Assembly (NCBI GenBank): GCA_029948255.1
Contig: JALIZF010001823.1
Location: forward strand, 124,001 to 188,000
Direction: 5' to 3'
DNA: 64,000 nucleotides
DNA from: Telmatactis stephensoni
Lineage: Eukaryota > Cnidaria > Anthozoa > Actiniaria > Isophelliidae
In this document: positions 23,497 through 64,000 of the stretch, piece by piece
Layout: each line of letters begins with the position of its first letter
How positions within the stretch are numbered: the first letter of the stretch is position 1
Position numbers and translations under genes: made by a program
Notes under the pieces: generated by a model
Seen by the model: only the letters and a program-made list of their open reading frames with translations
Told to the model about the DNA's origin: nothing
Databases searched by the model: none

Positions 23497-24169
23497 GTAA
23501 GTTTTTGTTTTTTGTCCGATTTTAGCGTAGAGAGGTGTATAGGTGAAAACCTTACAATTATGGTGTAGTTTTAGCGTTTTTGGATCTACTTAATAGAACG
23601 GGTAAGCAAGTTTATGACAGGAAGCTGTTTCTACACGTACGTATTTCGACTTTTCGCTCCATGAACATATTTGTACACATCTGACACAAAGCAAAGAAAC
23701 CTGGACTTCCATCTGTATAATTGTTACAAACTGCGAATAAAGTATTTGTTGAAGAAAGCTAGACTTTTAAATTCCGAAGAAAACAAACTTCATTGTCCGT
23801 TCCACGACGCTTTTCCTGTTTTACGTATTTCCTGTTTCGGCTTGATCGTGAGTGATCAGTGACTGATATGTCATTATTATATACCTATGAATTCGTAAAA
23901 AGGTAGTTCTCTAAATGTTTACAGTCTAATCATTTAGAAAATCAGCCCAAACGGTTAGTTTATTCTGTTTATTAATTATTTACTATTATTATTATTTAAA
24001 AAAAATTTGGCAATAAGTTTATAGGAGACACTTCGGGACACTTGAATCTAACATGTCTAATGAAGTGGCCTTATAGGTGCTGTTCTGGAAGGTATCCATC
24101 TTATGAGAGTTCATGATGTCAACATTGTTCTTGTAAGATATCATTCAAATGTCTTTTTTTTCAGATTCT

Positions 24170-34520
<10,351 letters not shown>

Positions 34521-35118
34521 CTAGAAAATGGCGGTTTAGATATATCCCAGTAGTCCTTTGGGAGCTGGAATTCCCATGATCCTTTAAGAGATGAGTTGGT
34601 AGGCCTTGCGCAGATATTTGGAAACAAATTGGAATTGGAATTTCAAAATTTGCTCTTGTTCTCGATGGTAATTGTGTATATGGTTTATATTTGTTTTATA
34701 GTTAAATTATTCCTCGATATTTAAAATTCTGCTTTTTAAAACTTTTACGCCCTTTCGTTTTAAATTTTAGTATTCTTTTAAAATTTTATTTTTTGGATAG
34801 ATTGAAGATAATAATCATATTATTTTTTACATTTCAAGCTATGATTTTCTTTTCAAAATCAGAATTGTATTTATAGCCATGCAAACGTGACTTATTTGAA
34901 AGAGGTTAATGTCGCCCCATCCCCACCCCCTCCCCCCTCACTTGTGCTCTTCGTCGTGTAGACAGTAAAGACGAAAATATTGGGCATCATAATTTCACTA
35001 TTTCAAATTTCCATCAATTTGAATGTTTTTGGTCGTAATGGCGAAATTAACCTCTGAATACTACGTTTTTATTCAATAAGGTATAGTTATGATCAAATTG
35101 TTATTTACTAAATATCCA

Positions 35119-35134
35119 AATAAACTCAAATAAA
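35119..35134 (+). terminator. Candidate RCBTB1 polyadenylation signals
   Basis: Two AATAAA hexamers (35119 and 35129) lie about 600 bp past the RCBTB1 stop and before the AACTC-type satellite. They are the first tandem canonical signals downstream. Use is not proven. Confidence 0.3.
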
Positions 35135-35254
35135 ATTCAAAATTAACATGACATTTATTGGTGGTTAATTTGGGAATTTTATTATATTCTCTGAAAGGTA
35201 TAATTCAGATAATTATTTACATTACTCTACAAGCGTATCGCCTATTTCCAATAG

Positions 35255-35793
35255 GTGTTGAGTGTTAACTCAACTTAACTCAACTCAACTCAACTCCACA
35301 CAACAACTTAACTTAACTTAACTTAATTAACTGTTAACTTAACTTATAACTTATCTTAGCTCAACTCAACTCAACTTATAAACTCAACTTAACTCAACTC
35401 AACTTAACTCAACTCAACTCAACTCCACACAACTTAACTTAACTTAATTAACTGTTAACTTAACTTATAACTTATCTTAGCTCAACTCAACTCAACTTAT
35501 AAACTCAACTTAACTCAACTCAACTTAACTCAACTCAACTCAACTCAACTCCACACAACTTAACTTAACTTAACTTAATTAACTGTTAACTTAACTTATA
35601 ACTTATCTTAGCTCAACTCAACTCAACTTATAAACTTAACTCAACTCAACTCAACTCCACACAACTTAACTTAACTTAACTTAATTAACTGTTAACTTAA
35701 CTTATAACTTATCTTAGCTCAACTCAACTCAACTTATAAACTCAACTTAACTCAACTCAACTCAACTCAACTCAACTCAACTTCACTTCACTT
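35255..35793. repeat. AACTC / AACTT satellite with higher-order units
   Basis: Built from 5-bp AACTC and AACTT units organised into about four higher-order units of roughly 120-130 bp. Each contains the landmarks CCACACAACTTAAC, TTAATTAACTGTTAAC and TTATAACTTATCTTAGC in the same order. Confidence 0.85.
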
Positions 35794-35999
35794 AAGATGC
35801 TTGCCATGGTACAGCTTCCCCTTAATTTGCTCATTTAGTTTTTACGAAAAGAAAATTAAAACGAACGTCCTCAAAATAACAATTATTCACCAAGTACTAG
35901 TGAATTCGTTATGTCTACACGAGGTTCATCTCGGTACTGTTCTCTCGATCGCTTCCCTACTAAAAGGTTAATTTATTTTACTTCGAAGAGCGGGGAGTG

Positions 36000-36225
36000 G
36001 TTGCCCAATTCTCCCGAGCCAGGGGCTCGTGTTTAATCTTTCGAAGGTGCACCCTCTACCCCCTCTATCCATCAGTGCTCCTTTTTACGGGTATTTAAAG
36101 CTCATTAAAGCTACACGGAAAGGAAAGAAGTCGAAACAAGGATGTGAAGTCACTGGGAATCGAACTGGGGACCTCTCGCACCGAAGACCGCGCACTAACC
36201 AACTGTGCCATCCGAGAGAGCCTGG
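36000..36225 (-). mobile_element. tRNA-derived SINE at the ABCC 3' end
   Basis: On the minus strand a tRNA-like head has A-box-like TGGCACAGTTGGTTAGTGCG and B-box AGTTCGATTCC (36148-36222). A body of about 150 bp follows. It starts about 100 bp past the ABCC stop and so may be part of its 3' UTR. Confidence 0.65.
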
Positions 36226-36320
36226 AAAGAGCTAGTAGAAAATCGCCCATGTGACGGCATATACTTTGTGCATGTACAAAGTCTGTAGGATTACATTGGT
36301 TTATAAAGACTGTGGCAGCC

Positions 36321-55232
<18,912 letters not shown>

Positions 55233-55290
55233 GTTTCAGGAAGACTGCAACCTTGGATGTTGGCTTTTGGTCAATTCGTTAATAACGGAC
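55233..55290 (-). other. ABCC 5' UTR portion of first coding exon
   Basis: A TTTTTCACAG acceptor precedes 55290 on the minus strand, so the coding start probably sits in a second exon, with a non-coding first exon farther right. No distinct promoter was recognised. Confidence 0.4.
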
Positions 55291-55389
55291 CTGTGAAAAA
55301 TGCACATATAAGTGTATAGCATAGTGTATCGTGGAAAGGGATTGGAACGATTGGGATGATTCAAATAATTGGTCATTTTTTCCAGTGTT

Positions 55390-55393
55390 TTTT

Positions 55394-55424
<31 letters not shown>

Positions 55425-55439
55425 GGAGAGGGGGGGAGG
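55390..55439. repeat. Homopolymer run, T then G
   Basis: About 16 T followed by more than 20 G with single interruptions, about 100 bp from the ABCC 5' UTR exon. Length is likely unreliable in assembly. Confidence 0.8.
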
Positions 55440-56144
55440 TACATATAATAATTTTGTGAGCAAATTTTGTGGGCCTACCCCACAGGTCTTTACAGCCTTT
55501 ATCAACAAATAGAAAACGCACGTGCTGTGCTGCCATAAAGTGACGCGGAGACTATTCAAACCCGAGAGAAGTTCGATGCTGTTTAAGTTCTCCATTTCTC
55601 TCACACGCGTTGTAACTTTTCCTTCAAAATTGCATGCTACTGGCTTAAGTTTTATGTTTACAAAGGTTTATTACTCGGCAGTCGTCACAAAATACAGACA
55701 AGTCTCCAAAGCGCATGCTCAGCGGAGGACCGTCACTCACCACGTTTTGATTCTATTTCTGCACTGACTACATGAGACTTTTGCACGCAACACATGCACG
55801 CAACGTATCGAGGAAAGTTTATGCATCGTTGCATGTCTGTAACAAAATTGTGCTGAAACGATGAAAACTGAGTGGTCTAGCATTTTCCTGCATGTACCAA
55901 ACCGAGGGCCGGTATGGATTAGGCCAAAGCAAACCATATATATGTTACCACCTAGCTTCCCTCACCCCAGTCATGCAATTGTTAACAGAAACAAGTTAGT
56001 CACGTGATGTATTCTATCTCAACGCAACGGTGGAGTCCGTGAAAGAGTTGCATGATTGCCGTCAAATGAGACATTCTATAAAAGTCACCCCCCCCCCCAA
56101 AAAAAAAAAACAAGAACTTATTCAATTTTAACACAAAGTCGAAT

Positions 56145-56812
56145 CTCTGTACAATGGACACTTAGCTCTCCACAACGACCGCCATTTTCCGTCCAATCCA
56201 ACGATTTGCGCCATACATTTACTCTATATTGAAACCTCTCTACACCGACAATCTCTCCACAACGACCGCCATTTTCCGTCCAATCCAACGATTTGCGCCA
56301 TACATTTACTCTATATTGAAACCTCTCTACACCGACAATCTCTCCACAACGACCAGCATTTTCCGTCCAATCCAACGATTTGCGCCATACATTTACTCTA
56401 TATTGAAACCTCTCTACACCGACAATCTCTCCACAACGACCAGCATTTTCCGCGTCCAATCCAACGATTTGCGCCATACATTTACTCTATATTGAAACCT
56501 CTCTACACCGACAATCTCTCCACAACGACCGCCATTTTCCGTCCAATCCAACGATTTGCGCCATACATTTACTCTATATTGAAACCTCTCTACACCGACA
56601 ATCTCTCCACAACGACCAGCATTTTCCGTCCAATCCAACGATTTGCGCCATACATTTACTCTATATTGAAACCTCTCTACACCGACAATCTCTCCACAAC
56701 GACCGCCATTTTCCGTCCAATCCAACGATTTGCGCCATACATTTACTCTATATTGAAACCTCTCTACACCGACAATCTCTCCACAACGACCAGCATTTTC
56801 CGTCCAATCCAT
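56145..56812. repeat. 87-bp tandem array, about 7.5 copies
   Basis: Units contain ACCTCTCTACACCGACAATC, TCTCCACAACGACC and CCAATCCAACGATTTGCGCC. The main variation is CGCC against CAGC after ACGAC. 87 is 29 codons, so long repeat-coded open frames exist on both strands. I regard these as a by-product, not genes. Confidence 0.9.
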
Positions 56813-57682
56813 CGATTATCCCTTGTGAGAGGTTCTAGTGCGTGTCTCCCCTCTAGTTGTCTTGTCATCAATTAATTGTGGATTCACGGCAGCCACATTT
56901 CTGGATTTATGGACCAAATTCACATGCAGACATTCAACTCTCACTGCCAACTACGGGTCGAATCACAATAAATGCTACTCATAGATTACTACGGGTCGAA
57001 TCACAGTACTTAATGGTACTCGCAGATGTTTTGTGTCATGAGGATTTCTTTCCTTCAAACAGCACCTTTTTCTTCCTTGACAAATTTATTTGATCTTAAA
57101 GGAGTCATACAAATTAAGCTTACCTGGCAGAACTCACAATATCGTTGTTCGTGTCCTCTGGAAGCCATCCCACAGGGTTTGAAAACGAAGGTAAACTATG
57201 TTTGTGAAATCCAAAGTCATAGTTCGTACTAAACTTGGACAACGCACTCTTTGAACTAAAAGTTTAGATAACAGTCTCAACTCTTTACCTTTACCAAACA
57301 AATGGCACAATTAGATTCAAAATATACCGTCTTTAAGTCTTTAGAGTTTTTTCTTAGACCTAACATCCTAATAGACTTATCAACTCACGAGTAGCCGGAA
57401 TTTATCAAACATTCGCTAAAATATCCTTGTCTTTGAAGCCAAATATTTCCTGAACGAGCAAGGTGACCCATTCGTTTTTCTTATTTTCGAGATAAGTAAC
57501 TCAAAATAGACAAAATATCAAAGTTACAGCGATTTTTATCGAGAGGTTCTATTACAGAGTAATCACCTTAAAGCCTTTCCGTTCATCTTAGAAGAGTAAA
57601 ATAGTTTGTCTGGTACTCACGCAGAGAGGCCACAGATTGAACACGAATAAACGGCTAAAGGCTGATTGTATGTTCTTTTTAA

Positions 57683-58020
57683 CAAATAAATTCCATTTTT
57701 CCGTGCGTCTGTACTCTAATAGATGCACAGATGACGTCAAAATGTGGTGTGAACAAAAAAAAAATACGCCACGAGACGAATTATCGAAGTCGAGTGGCGT
57801 GACTGTTGTTCTCACCACATTTTGACGTCTTCTGTGCATCGATTAGAGTACAGACCTACGGAAAAATTGAATATATTTGTTTTATATAATACTTATCGAA
57901 ACATTCCAGCCAATCAGAGCGCGCGTAAGATTTAATGACGTCATCTATGCGTGTCTACTGTTATCATACACGGTTCTCGACCAATCAGAGCGCGCGTAGG
58001 ATACGAATTATTATATAAAG
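57683..58020. mobile_element. CRE-bearing palindromic MITE, copy 3
   Basis: Same family as 38525 and 45628: CCATTTTTCCGTGCGTCTGT core, two TGACGTCA sites and two CCAATCAGAGCGCGCGTA blocks. It lies about 2.4 kb upstream of the ABCC start. Confidence 0.85.
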
Positions 58021-58962
58021 TAAAACGACAACACCCCCTGGACAACACCTTAAGCTAATGCGCTCGCGCATTCGTGCGCATAGCGTTTGCGCATGTTTTG
58101 CACGCGCGCGCGCTGATATCGAATTTGATTGGGCTTCCTGTGTTCTAAAATATTTCAATATGGCGGACGCCACGTAACAGTATTCAAAGCCGTATAACTT
58201 AAAATCAAGCACCGCAACCTATCCTAATTTTTTGCTTTTTCGACGTATTTTTATCAAAACTAAAACATATCAAAAAAGGAAAAAAATTCCTCGATAGGTT
58301 TTTGAGAAAATCACGAAAAATCATCAAAATGAACGTCCGATTCGCGCGTAAGTACACCTGATTTTCATCTTTCAAATGCGAATTCGTAGCTTTACCTACA
58401 AATAAGTGAAGGCATATTACTTTTCATGATACTTTGTCCACTTGAGCATGTCTGAAAGCCTTTAGTTTGCAAATTTTCAAAGACTTACCGTACGCTAGAG
58501 GTCAGACTCTGAAATCTGTTGTTTTCGTTCGAAAAGGCGAGATTTCGCTCTTTTCGAGCTATCATAGCACCAAAACTAGCACCGTGACCCCCCATTTTCC
58601 TTATTGATTTGATGTTCCCAACTCAAAAACAATCTACATAATGATTTATAGAAAAATTCGTCGATAAAAACTCGCGCGAGCCCATTACCTTAATGGTGTT
58701 CATAAACAGTAGGTCGTTCCACTTTAGTCGCCTAAGACTCCTTATGCACAGTTTAGAGCCGTCGTACAAACTCTGTCAAAATGCGTCGTATGATTGGTGG
58801 TACCAAAGTACTCGGTAATGAGCCTGCAAAACAACGATCGAATGAAGACTCCCTACGAGAGTTTGGTGCCCATTTTGAAAATACACCAGGCCATGTAAAT
58901 TGTAAATTGTTATTCGGCAGACTAAATCTCTTCAAATTCTATATAACAATAAAAGTTAATCC

Positions 58963-59601
58963 CTATCTGATCCTGCTGAAGCGTTTAAGGTTATTACATA
59001 ACCTGCCATTGCCTACAATAGTATGTAAAATGTTTGAACTCCAGTAACTGCATGGTTTCATTATGGCATAATAGAGAGAGTACATAGCCACAGCACAACT
59101 TAGAGTAAATGCTCCAGTTTCATTATTATCATAATTTTGAGGATGAATGCTATTTTGAACTGCATTAATCTTCACTCCCTTCACCTCAAATAAATCATTG
59201 TTATGTATACTCTGGAAATAATGAACTAAACCATTTATTGACAATAGGTCAAGCAGTACACATGTTCCTTGAGGATGGCTTCTACCGTATAAATCCCTTG
59301 CATGAGAATCAAATATTTTGAAACCTGCAGTACCATTACAATATATGGCAACAGCTGTGCACCCAACTGTTAACACAAAATTGGTGAAATTTTCAGACAG
59401 AAGTGACTCAAAGGCTCTTTGTAAAGAAGTGCAGTATTGATATCCTTCTATTGCAGTTTCTTGATGTATAGTACCGGTGTAGCTTTCACTATATTGAAGT
59501 TGATAGTCAGTATATTCAACATTGGTGGTAATTCTGTCTGCATTAAAGGACTGTCTGGCTAATTGAGACAAACTTGAATACAACTGATTTCCAATATTCA
59601 T
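58963..59601 (-). pseudogene. Mobile-element-type cysteine peptidase domain fragment
   Basis: A 212-codon open frame includes NIGNQLYSSLSQLARQSFNA, SESYTGTIHQETAIEGYQY, FKIFDSHARDLYGRSHPQGT and VLLDLLSINGLVHYFQS. Such FDSHxRD and PQGTxVLL blocks occur, to my knowledge, in papain-like or OTU-like peptidase modules of large animal mobile elements (Helitron-type and related); I am not certain of the exact family. The conserved part runs upstream without a Met for several codons to a TAA at about 59640. After CSYWSSNILHTIVGNG the frame leaves the expected pattern, so it is a fragment. No helicase or replication-initiator domain was seen nearby. Confidence 0.5.
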
Positions 59602-59639
59602 TATTAGAATGAGATCTTTGATTCCCAGGATAAATTACA

Positions 59640-60575
59640 AACGGCAGTTCTGACCTTAAAAACCCGCTTTAGAACAATTAGTGAGTTACTTCAGTTTTCA
59701 AGAACACAAAGACAACAAAAACTATCAGTGCCAAGAAATGTTTTTTAGCTAGTCAGTTAAACTATGATTTGCCAGGTGGTAATCTTTGACTTTCAGTAGT
59801 TGTTTTAAAATTCGAATCAAGTATACTGTTTAGTGGTTGTCAAGAACACAAAGACAACAAAAGCTATGATTTGCCTTTTACTTATAGTTTTAAAACACGA
59901 ATCACAACTCATTTCTGACCATAAAGGCCTCCTGAAGAACAGAGAGACAAAAACTGTGCCATTTGTCCAGTTTTAGTATAGTTGTAACACTCGAATCACA
60001 ACTTATTTCTTACCGTCAAAGGCCGCTCCTGTACTGTTTACTGGTTGTCAAGGACACAAAGACAACAAACTGAAATCATAATCATTGCCACTGAGTAGTT
60101 TTTGACTTTTTATAGGGGCTGTTTATATGGAGGCGAGCCATCCGGTATTGAAAGCGGGCTGACTTTGTTGTCTGGCCCCAAGGCAAAAGAAATTAAAACA
60201 AAAGAATTCAGCCTGCTTACCGGGCTGGCCGCCTCCATATAAACAGCTCCTTAGTCCAAGTAGTTTTAAAAACTAAAAAATCTTGAATCTGAAACCGGCT
60301 CGAATCAAACCGTAACTCAATAAATCAACTCGAATCAAAACTCGAACCAACTCATTTGTGACAATAAAGGCCGCTTCATGCACCGTACAGTTTGCTGGTT
60401 GTCAACGGAACACAACTATGATTTGACTGATGCATGATGACTAATTTTTCTTTGACTTTTACTAGCTCTTAGTTTTAAAATTAAAATCATTTCATTTCTG
60501 ACCGTAAAAGGCCGCTTCAGTGCAGTTTACTTGTTGTCAAGAACTCAAAGACAACAAAAACTATGATTTGCCAAC
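59640..60575. repeat. Degenerate long-period repeat (ACACAAAGACAACAAAA)
   Basis: About five irregularly spaced copies of GTTGTCAAGAACACAAAGAC with ACAAAAACTATGATTTGCC, alternating with CGAATCACAACTCATTTCTG-type blocks. Old tandem array, interrupted at 60113 by a MITE. Confidence 0.6.
60113..60253. mobile_element. MITE, GCTGTTTATATGGAGGCGAG ends, copy 3 of the 5405 family or a relative
   Basis: GGGGCTGTTTATATGGAGGC and GCCTCCATATAAACAGCTCC are inverted; inside, AAAGCGGGCTGACTT and ACAAAAGAATTCAGCCTGC pair. Layout and core resemble the copies at 5405 and 33422, but the ends differ. Confidence 0.75.
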
Positions 60576-60689
60576 TCATCATTTCTCAGTACAGCACACA
60601 TTTTCCTTCAGGGGACCCCTCACGATTATTAGCAACCATCCGATTGACCCAATCCTTTTCTTCTGGCACACGAACTTTCTCGAGTAAGG

Positions 60690-60985
60690 GGGGTGTTTAG
60701 TACATGGCACTAGTAGATGAATCATCCTACCGGCTATACATTTACTGCATTCTGTATACATGGAAATTTGTGTCTTCACTTCGGGTACAATGCAGTAATG
60801 TATAGCAGGTAGGATGATTTGCCTGCTAGGATGATCCTAGTGTCATGTAAACACCCCCTTACTGCATTCTGTTTAGTAGGATGATCCTAGACACAAATTT
60901 CCATGTAAACAGAATGTAGTAAATGTATAGCAGGTAGGATGATTCGCCTGCTAGGATGATCCTAGTGCCATGTAAACCCCCTTAG
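60690..60985. mobile_element. Nested palindromic element with GGATGATCCTAG repeats
   Basis: Several inverted and direct copies of TAGCAGGTAGGATGAT, GATCCTAGTGCCATGTAAAC and GACACAAATTTCCATG suggest one palindromic MITE inserted in another, or a rearranged pair. Confidence 0.7.
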
Positions 60986-62589
60986 TTTTCTTCAGCCCTT
61001 TTGTGTCCGCTTGATATACGAATTGTACTTGATACAATCTTGACACCATACGTTGTTGTTATCGCAGGCCACAGTGCGGATCTACAAATGGTATGTAACA
61101 GGAAATACAGGTCATCTATCAGTACTTAATCAAATAATCTGCACGATAACTTCAAATCATAAAAGATGTTTTGACTGATGGGAATTAGAATTTGGTGAAC
61201 TTATGCTCCGCTATTCATACACTCAGGTATCGAACAAAGACTAACGCGGTGGCATTTTGGGGTAAGTTTAGAATTAGAATCATTCTGTTTTCAAGTTATC
61301 GTAAATTTGTTTGAAAAACGGGGGAAATTCTAGCATTTTTGTTAGCTAGAAATCTAACTGAAGTCACAAGGCCTGGGAAATCTTGCCGTTTTTTACTTAG
61401 AGCTCGTCACTTACACTGTGAGAAACCCTACATAAAGAGAGATATGGAATTGCTTCCAGTGCCATTTCATTGTGTGACGTGATATTTTTAGTCTTTTTTT
61501 TTTCGTATAAACTCTTATCATAAATATGGCTTAGTAAAACGATGCAAGTTATCTCAGAATAGCCTGCATGAGAAAACAGACATACGTACAGCCGACTTTT
61601 CCGTTCAATAAGTACTGATATTTTTTCGTACGTACAAACTTTTCTCATAAATGTGGCTTAGTGAAAACGATGTTAAGATTTTAAACCATAAAAACCAGCA
61701 AGTTATCTCAGAATAGCTGAGAAAACAGACAGCTGGCTTTGCCCCTCGCTCCCCGAGTTTTCTGCATGCGCGAAAGCAAACGGACGGCTGTTTTTCAACC
61801 TCTCTCAGAGCAGCTTCTTCATCTTGTCTACGTCAATATGTGTACGGATCGTCCTCAGAAACTGTCACTTTTTAACTCGTGGATTGCAAATCACCAAAAT
61901 GAATGTCAAAAATAAAAAGAGGACCTCGATATTAGTAAAAGTGCAAAGTTTCAGCTCATAAGATGTAATACAGGAGAAATGACAGTAAATTTAAGATGGG
62001 ATATGGTAACGCGCTTTTCCGAACGAATCTTAAGAAAATATCCGATCTCAAATTTCATTTGTCATTTCTTCTCTTATTCATCTTATAAACTGAAACTTTT
62101 CATTTTTATTAATATCGAGGTGCTCTTTCATATTTTGGAGTTCATTTTGATGGTGCTGCTTGATTTAGGGGACATCGGGTCACGTGACCTGTTAGTGCAT
62201 ATGGCCTATTGGTAAACCAAAGTATTGAGTTTGTGGACGAAACGCGGCTAAAGCAGATATATGTTGGCTAGCACGTTAGCGGATAATGTTTTTGCATGTG
62301 TAGTGACAATTGTAGATGAAGGCCAACTTACTGACCTCCTAATGACTTCCATTTGACTTTTTGAGCTCAATTATCTAAAAAGATTCATCACGAAGTGATT
62401 AGTCGTGTGTTTAAATCATATTGCATTGATTTGGTTCTTCTGTTTTTAATGAAAAACCTATTAACGAGGATGTATTATGGAAATTAGTAAATACATAGTT
62501 TCTATTATATCATTACAGTCTGTATTCGCATTGTGCGTAGGCTATTAGAAACATATTTGTGCTATATATATAACCACGACAGGGGCACA
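60986..62589. other. Gene-free stretch
   Basis: No exon-like frame or clear transposon termini were found. A short duplicated block (AAAACGATG with AAGTTATCTCAGAATAGC) occurs near 61535 and 61690. Nothing else was recognised. Confidence 0.5.
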
Positions 62590-63195
62590 TGTCTCGTTGG
62601 TGGATGCACTTTGTTGTGGCATACGCCTTGTTGATGGATGCACTTTTTTGTGGCATACGCCTTGTTGGTGGATGCACTTTGTTGTGCCATACGCCTTGTT
62701 GGTGGATGCACTTTGTTGTGCCATACGCCTTGTTGGTGGATGCACTTTGTTGTGCCATACGCCTTGTTGGTGGATGCACTTTGTTGTGCCATACGCCTTG
62801 TTGGTGGATGCACTTTGTTGTGCCATACGCCCTGTTGGTGGATGCACTTTGTTGTGGCATATGCCTTGTTGGTGGATGCACTTTGTTGTGCCATACGCCT
62901 TGTTGGTGGATGCACTTTGTTGTGGCATACGCCCTGTTGGTGGATGCACTTTGTTGTGGCATACGCCCTGTTGGTGGATGCACTTTGTTGTGGCATACGC
63001 CTTGTTGGTGGATGCACTTTGTTGTGCCATACGCCTTGTTGATGGATACACTTTGTTGTGCCATACGCCTTGTTGGTGGATGCACTTTGCTGTGGCATAC
63101 GCCTTGTTGGTGGATGCACTTTGTTGTGCCATACGCCTTGTTTGTGGATGCACTTTGTTGTGGCATACGCCTTCTTGGTGGATGCACTTGAAATG
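62590..63195. repeat. 34-bp tandem array, ~18 copies, stop-free in all frames
   Basis: The unit is near CATACGCCTTGTTGGTGGAT with GCACTTTGTTGTGC. The main variants are GGCATACG/GCCATACG and CCTTG/CCCTG. As 34 is not a multiple of three, each strand cycles through its three frames, and 185-229-codon open frames arise in all of them. No splice context or start favours any one as a gene. Confidence 0.9.
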
Positions 63196-64000
63196 TGGTC
63201 ATATGCCTTTCTAGAGGATGTTGTAATTTATTGCTTTAATTTTAATTTTTTGTTTGTTTGTTTGTTTTTGAAATGTTAACGCACTGATAGAGATTAAACC
63301 TTAATAACTTTGATTTACTCCTTTGTGGCTTTTGCTGAAAGTTGTACACTGATAGCTTGGCGACATCATTCAAACACCCCATTTAACAACATATTCTAGA
63401 AGTTTATTTTTAACTGAGTTTGGTCACGCGATATTTAATATAATCCAATTAGGATGCCCTTGAAAATTTTACCTTAAGTATCCATTGGAATAAATTAAGA
63501 GACTGCGGAGCCGAATTCATAGACGTACGTTTGTCTGCTCGCTTGTTTCTGTCAGCATGGAATGTGACCTCAGTGAACCCGAACGAATAGTACGGTTTTA
63601 TTGATCGAAGATTAAGGAAGATTAAGAGGCCTGTCAAAGCCTTGACATAAATTACTTGACAAAGGGTTTTGAGTTACGTTCGAGCTTTGACTAACATTTG
63701 GTTTGGTTTGTTTGGCGCAGACGAAGGAAAGTTTTCTTTGAGGGAACTTTTGGTCTTGAGTGGAATCAGGTTGGCACGTTTTCAGATCCTAAAGGTTTGG
63801 TTTGTTTGCGCAAAGGAATTTTTATGTTGGTTTTTCTGATTGAATAAATATGTGCTTTCTTCCCGCAGTTTTAGATTCTGTTGGCAGCTTTGCAAGTTCT
63901 TGTTACCTTCAGTCCTTAGTGTTGAATCATCAGTGGAATATCAGAATGAAAAAGATCTACATTTCCATTTTGCTATCGTGTGTTATGGGGACTGTTTTTG
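63196..64000. other. Right-hand gene-free stretch
   Basis: AT-rich sequence with no recognised exon or repeat. A small exon of a gene beyond the window cannot be excluded. Confidence 0.4.

Larger units (their letters stand above)
34521..36320. other. Tail-to-tail intergenic region between RCBTB1 and ABCC
   Basis: Contains both 3' UTRs, the AACTC-type satellite (35255-35793) and a SINE (36000-36225). The rest is AT-rich, with no exon-like frame. Confidence 0.7.

Noticed and set aside
56118..56875. Repeat proteins on both strands over the 87-bp array
   Set aside because: A period of 29 codons explains the open frames. No start context or flanking exons.
58963..59601. Old viral gene
   Set aside because: The blocks resemble peptidase modules of cellular mobile elements as well as viral ones. 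No other viral-type gene is adjacent, so a viral origin is not supported.
62513..63214. Six overlapping 134-229-codon frames as repeat proteins
   Set aside because: All are shadows of the 34-bp array. No frame is favoured, and no signal peptide or exon border was seen.

Overview
This is an intron-rich, AT-rich animal nuclear genome segment. Short exons with GT..AG introns, many palindromic miniature inverted-repeat elements (MITEs), tRNA-headed SINEs and repeat families I associate with corals and anemones suggest a cnidarian, probably an anthozoan. That assignment is inference. No rRNA gene, CRISPR array or prokaryote-type operon is present.

Three multi-exon genes were resolved exon by exon, with splice phases checked. 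(1) CUL3, minus strand, about 4.4-22.9 kb: scaffold of cullin-3 RING ubiquitin ligases. 24 coding exons were found; one internal segment of about 45 codons and the last ~7 codons were not. (2) RCBTB1-type gene, plus strand, 24.2-34.5 kb: an RCC1 beta-propeller plus BTB protein in 13 coding exons, complete at about 531 residues. (3) An ABCC/MRP-type ABC transporter, minus strand, 36.3-55.2 kb: 27 coding exons, complete, about 1606 residues. It lacks the usual N-terminal TMD0 and instead opens with an SH3-like domain.

CUL3 and RCBTB1 are divergent neighbours sharing one short upstream region (about 22.9-23.5 kb). BTB proteins are the substrate adaptors of CUL3, and RCBTB1 is a known CUL3 partner, so scaffold and adaptor may share a bidirectional promoter. 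The ABCC gene points towards RCBTB1 tail to tail. It carries three separate tandem duplications of exon edges, each including a splice site; the most striking repeats the NBD1 Walker A exon edge six times.

Layout: 1-4.4 kb gene-free, with DNA-transposon relics; 4.4-22.9 kb CUL3, with a decayed Merlin-type transposase in its first intron; 22.9-23.5 kb shared promoter; 24.2-34.5 kb RCBTB1, with palindromic elements and an antisense secreted-protein pseudogene in its introns; 34.5-36.3 kb intergenic, with a short-unit satellite and a SINE; 36.3-55.3 kb ABCC; 55.3-64 kb gene-poor, with an 87-bp array, a mobile-element-type cysteine-peptidase fragment and a 34-bp array that is open in all reading frames.
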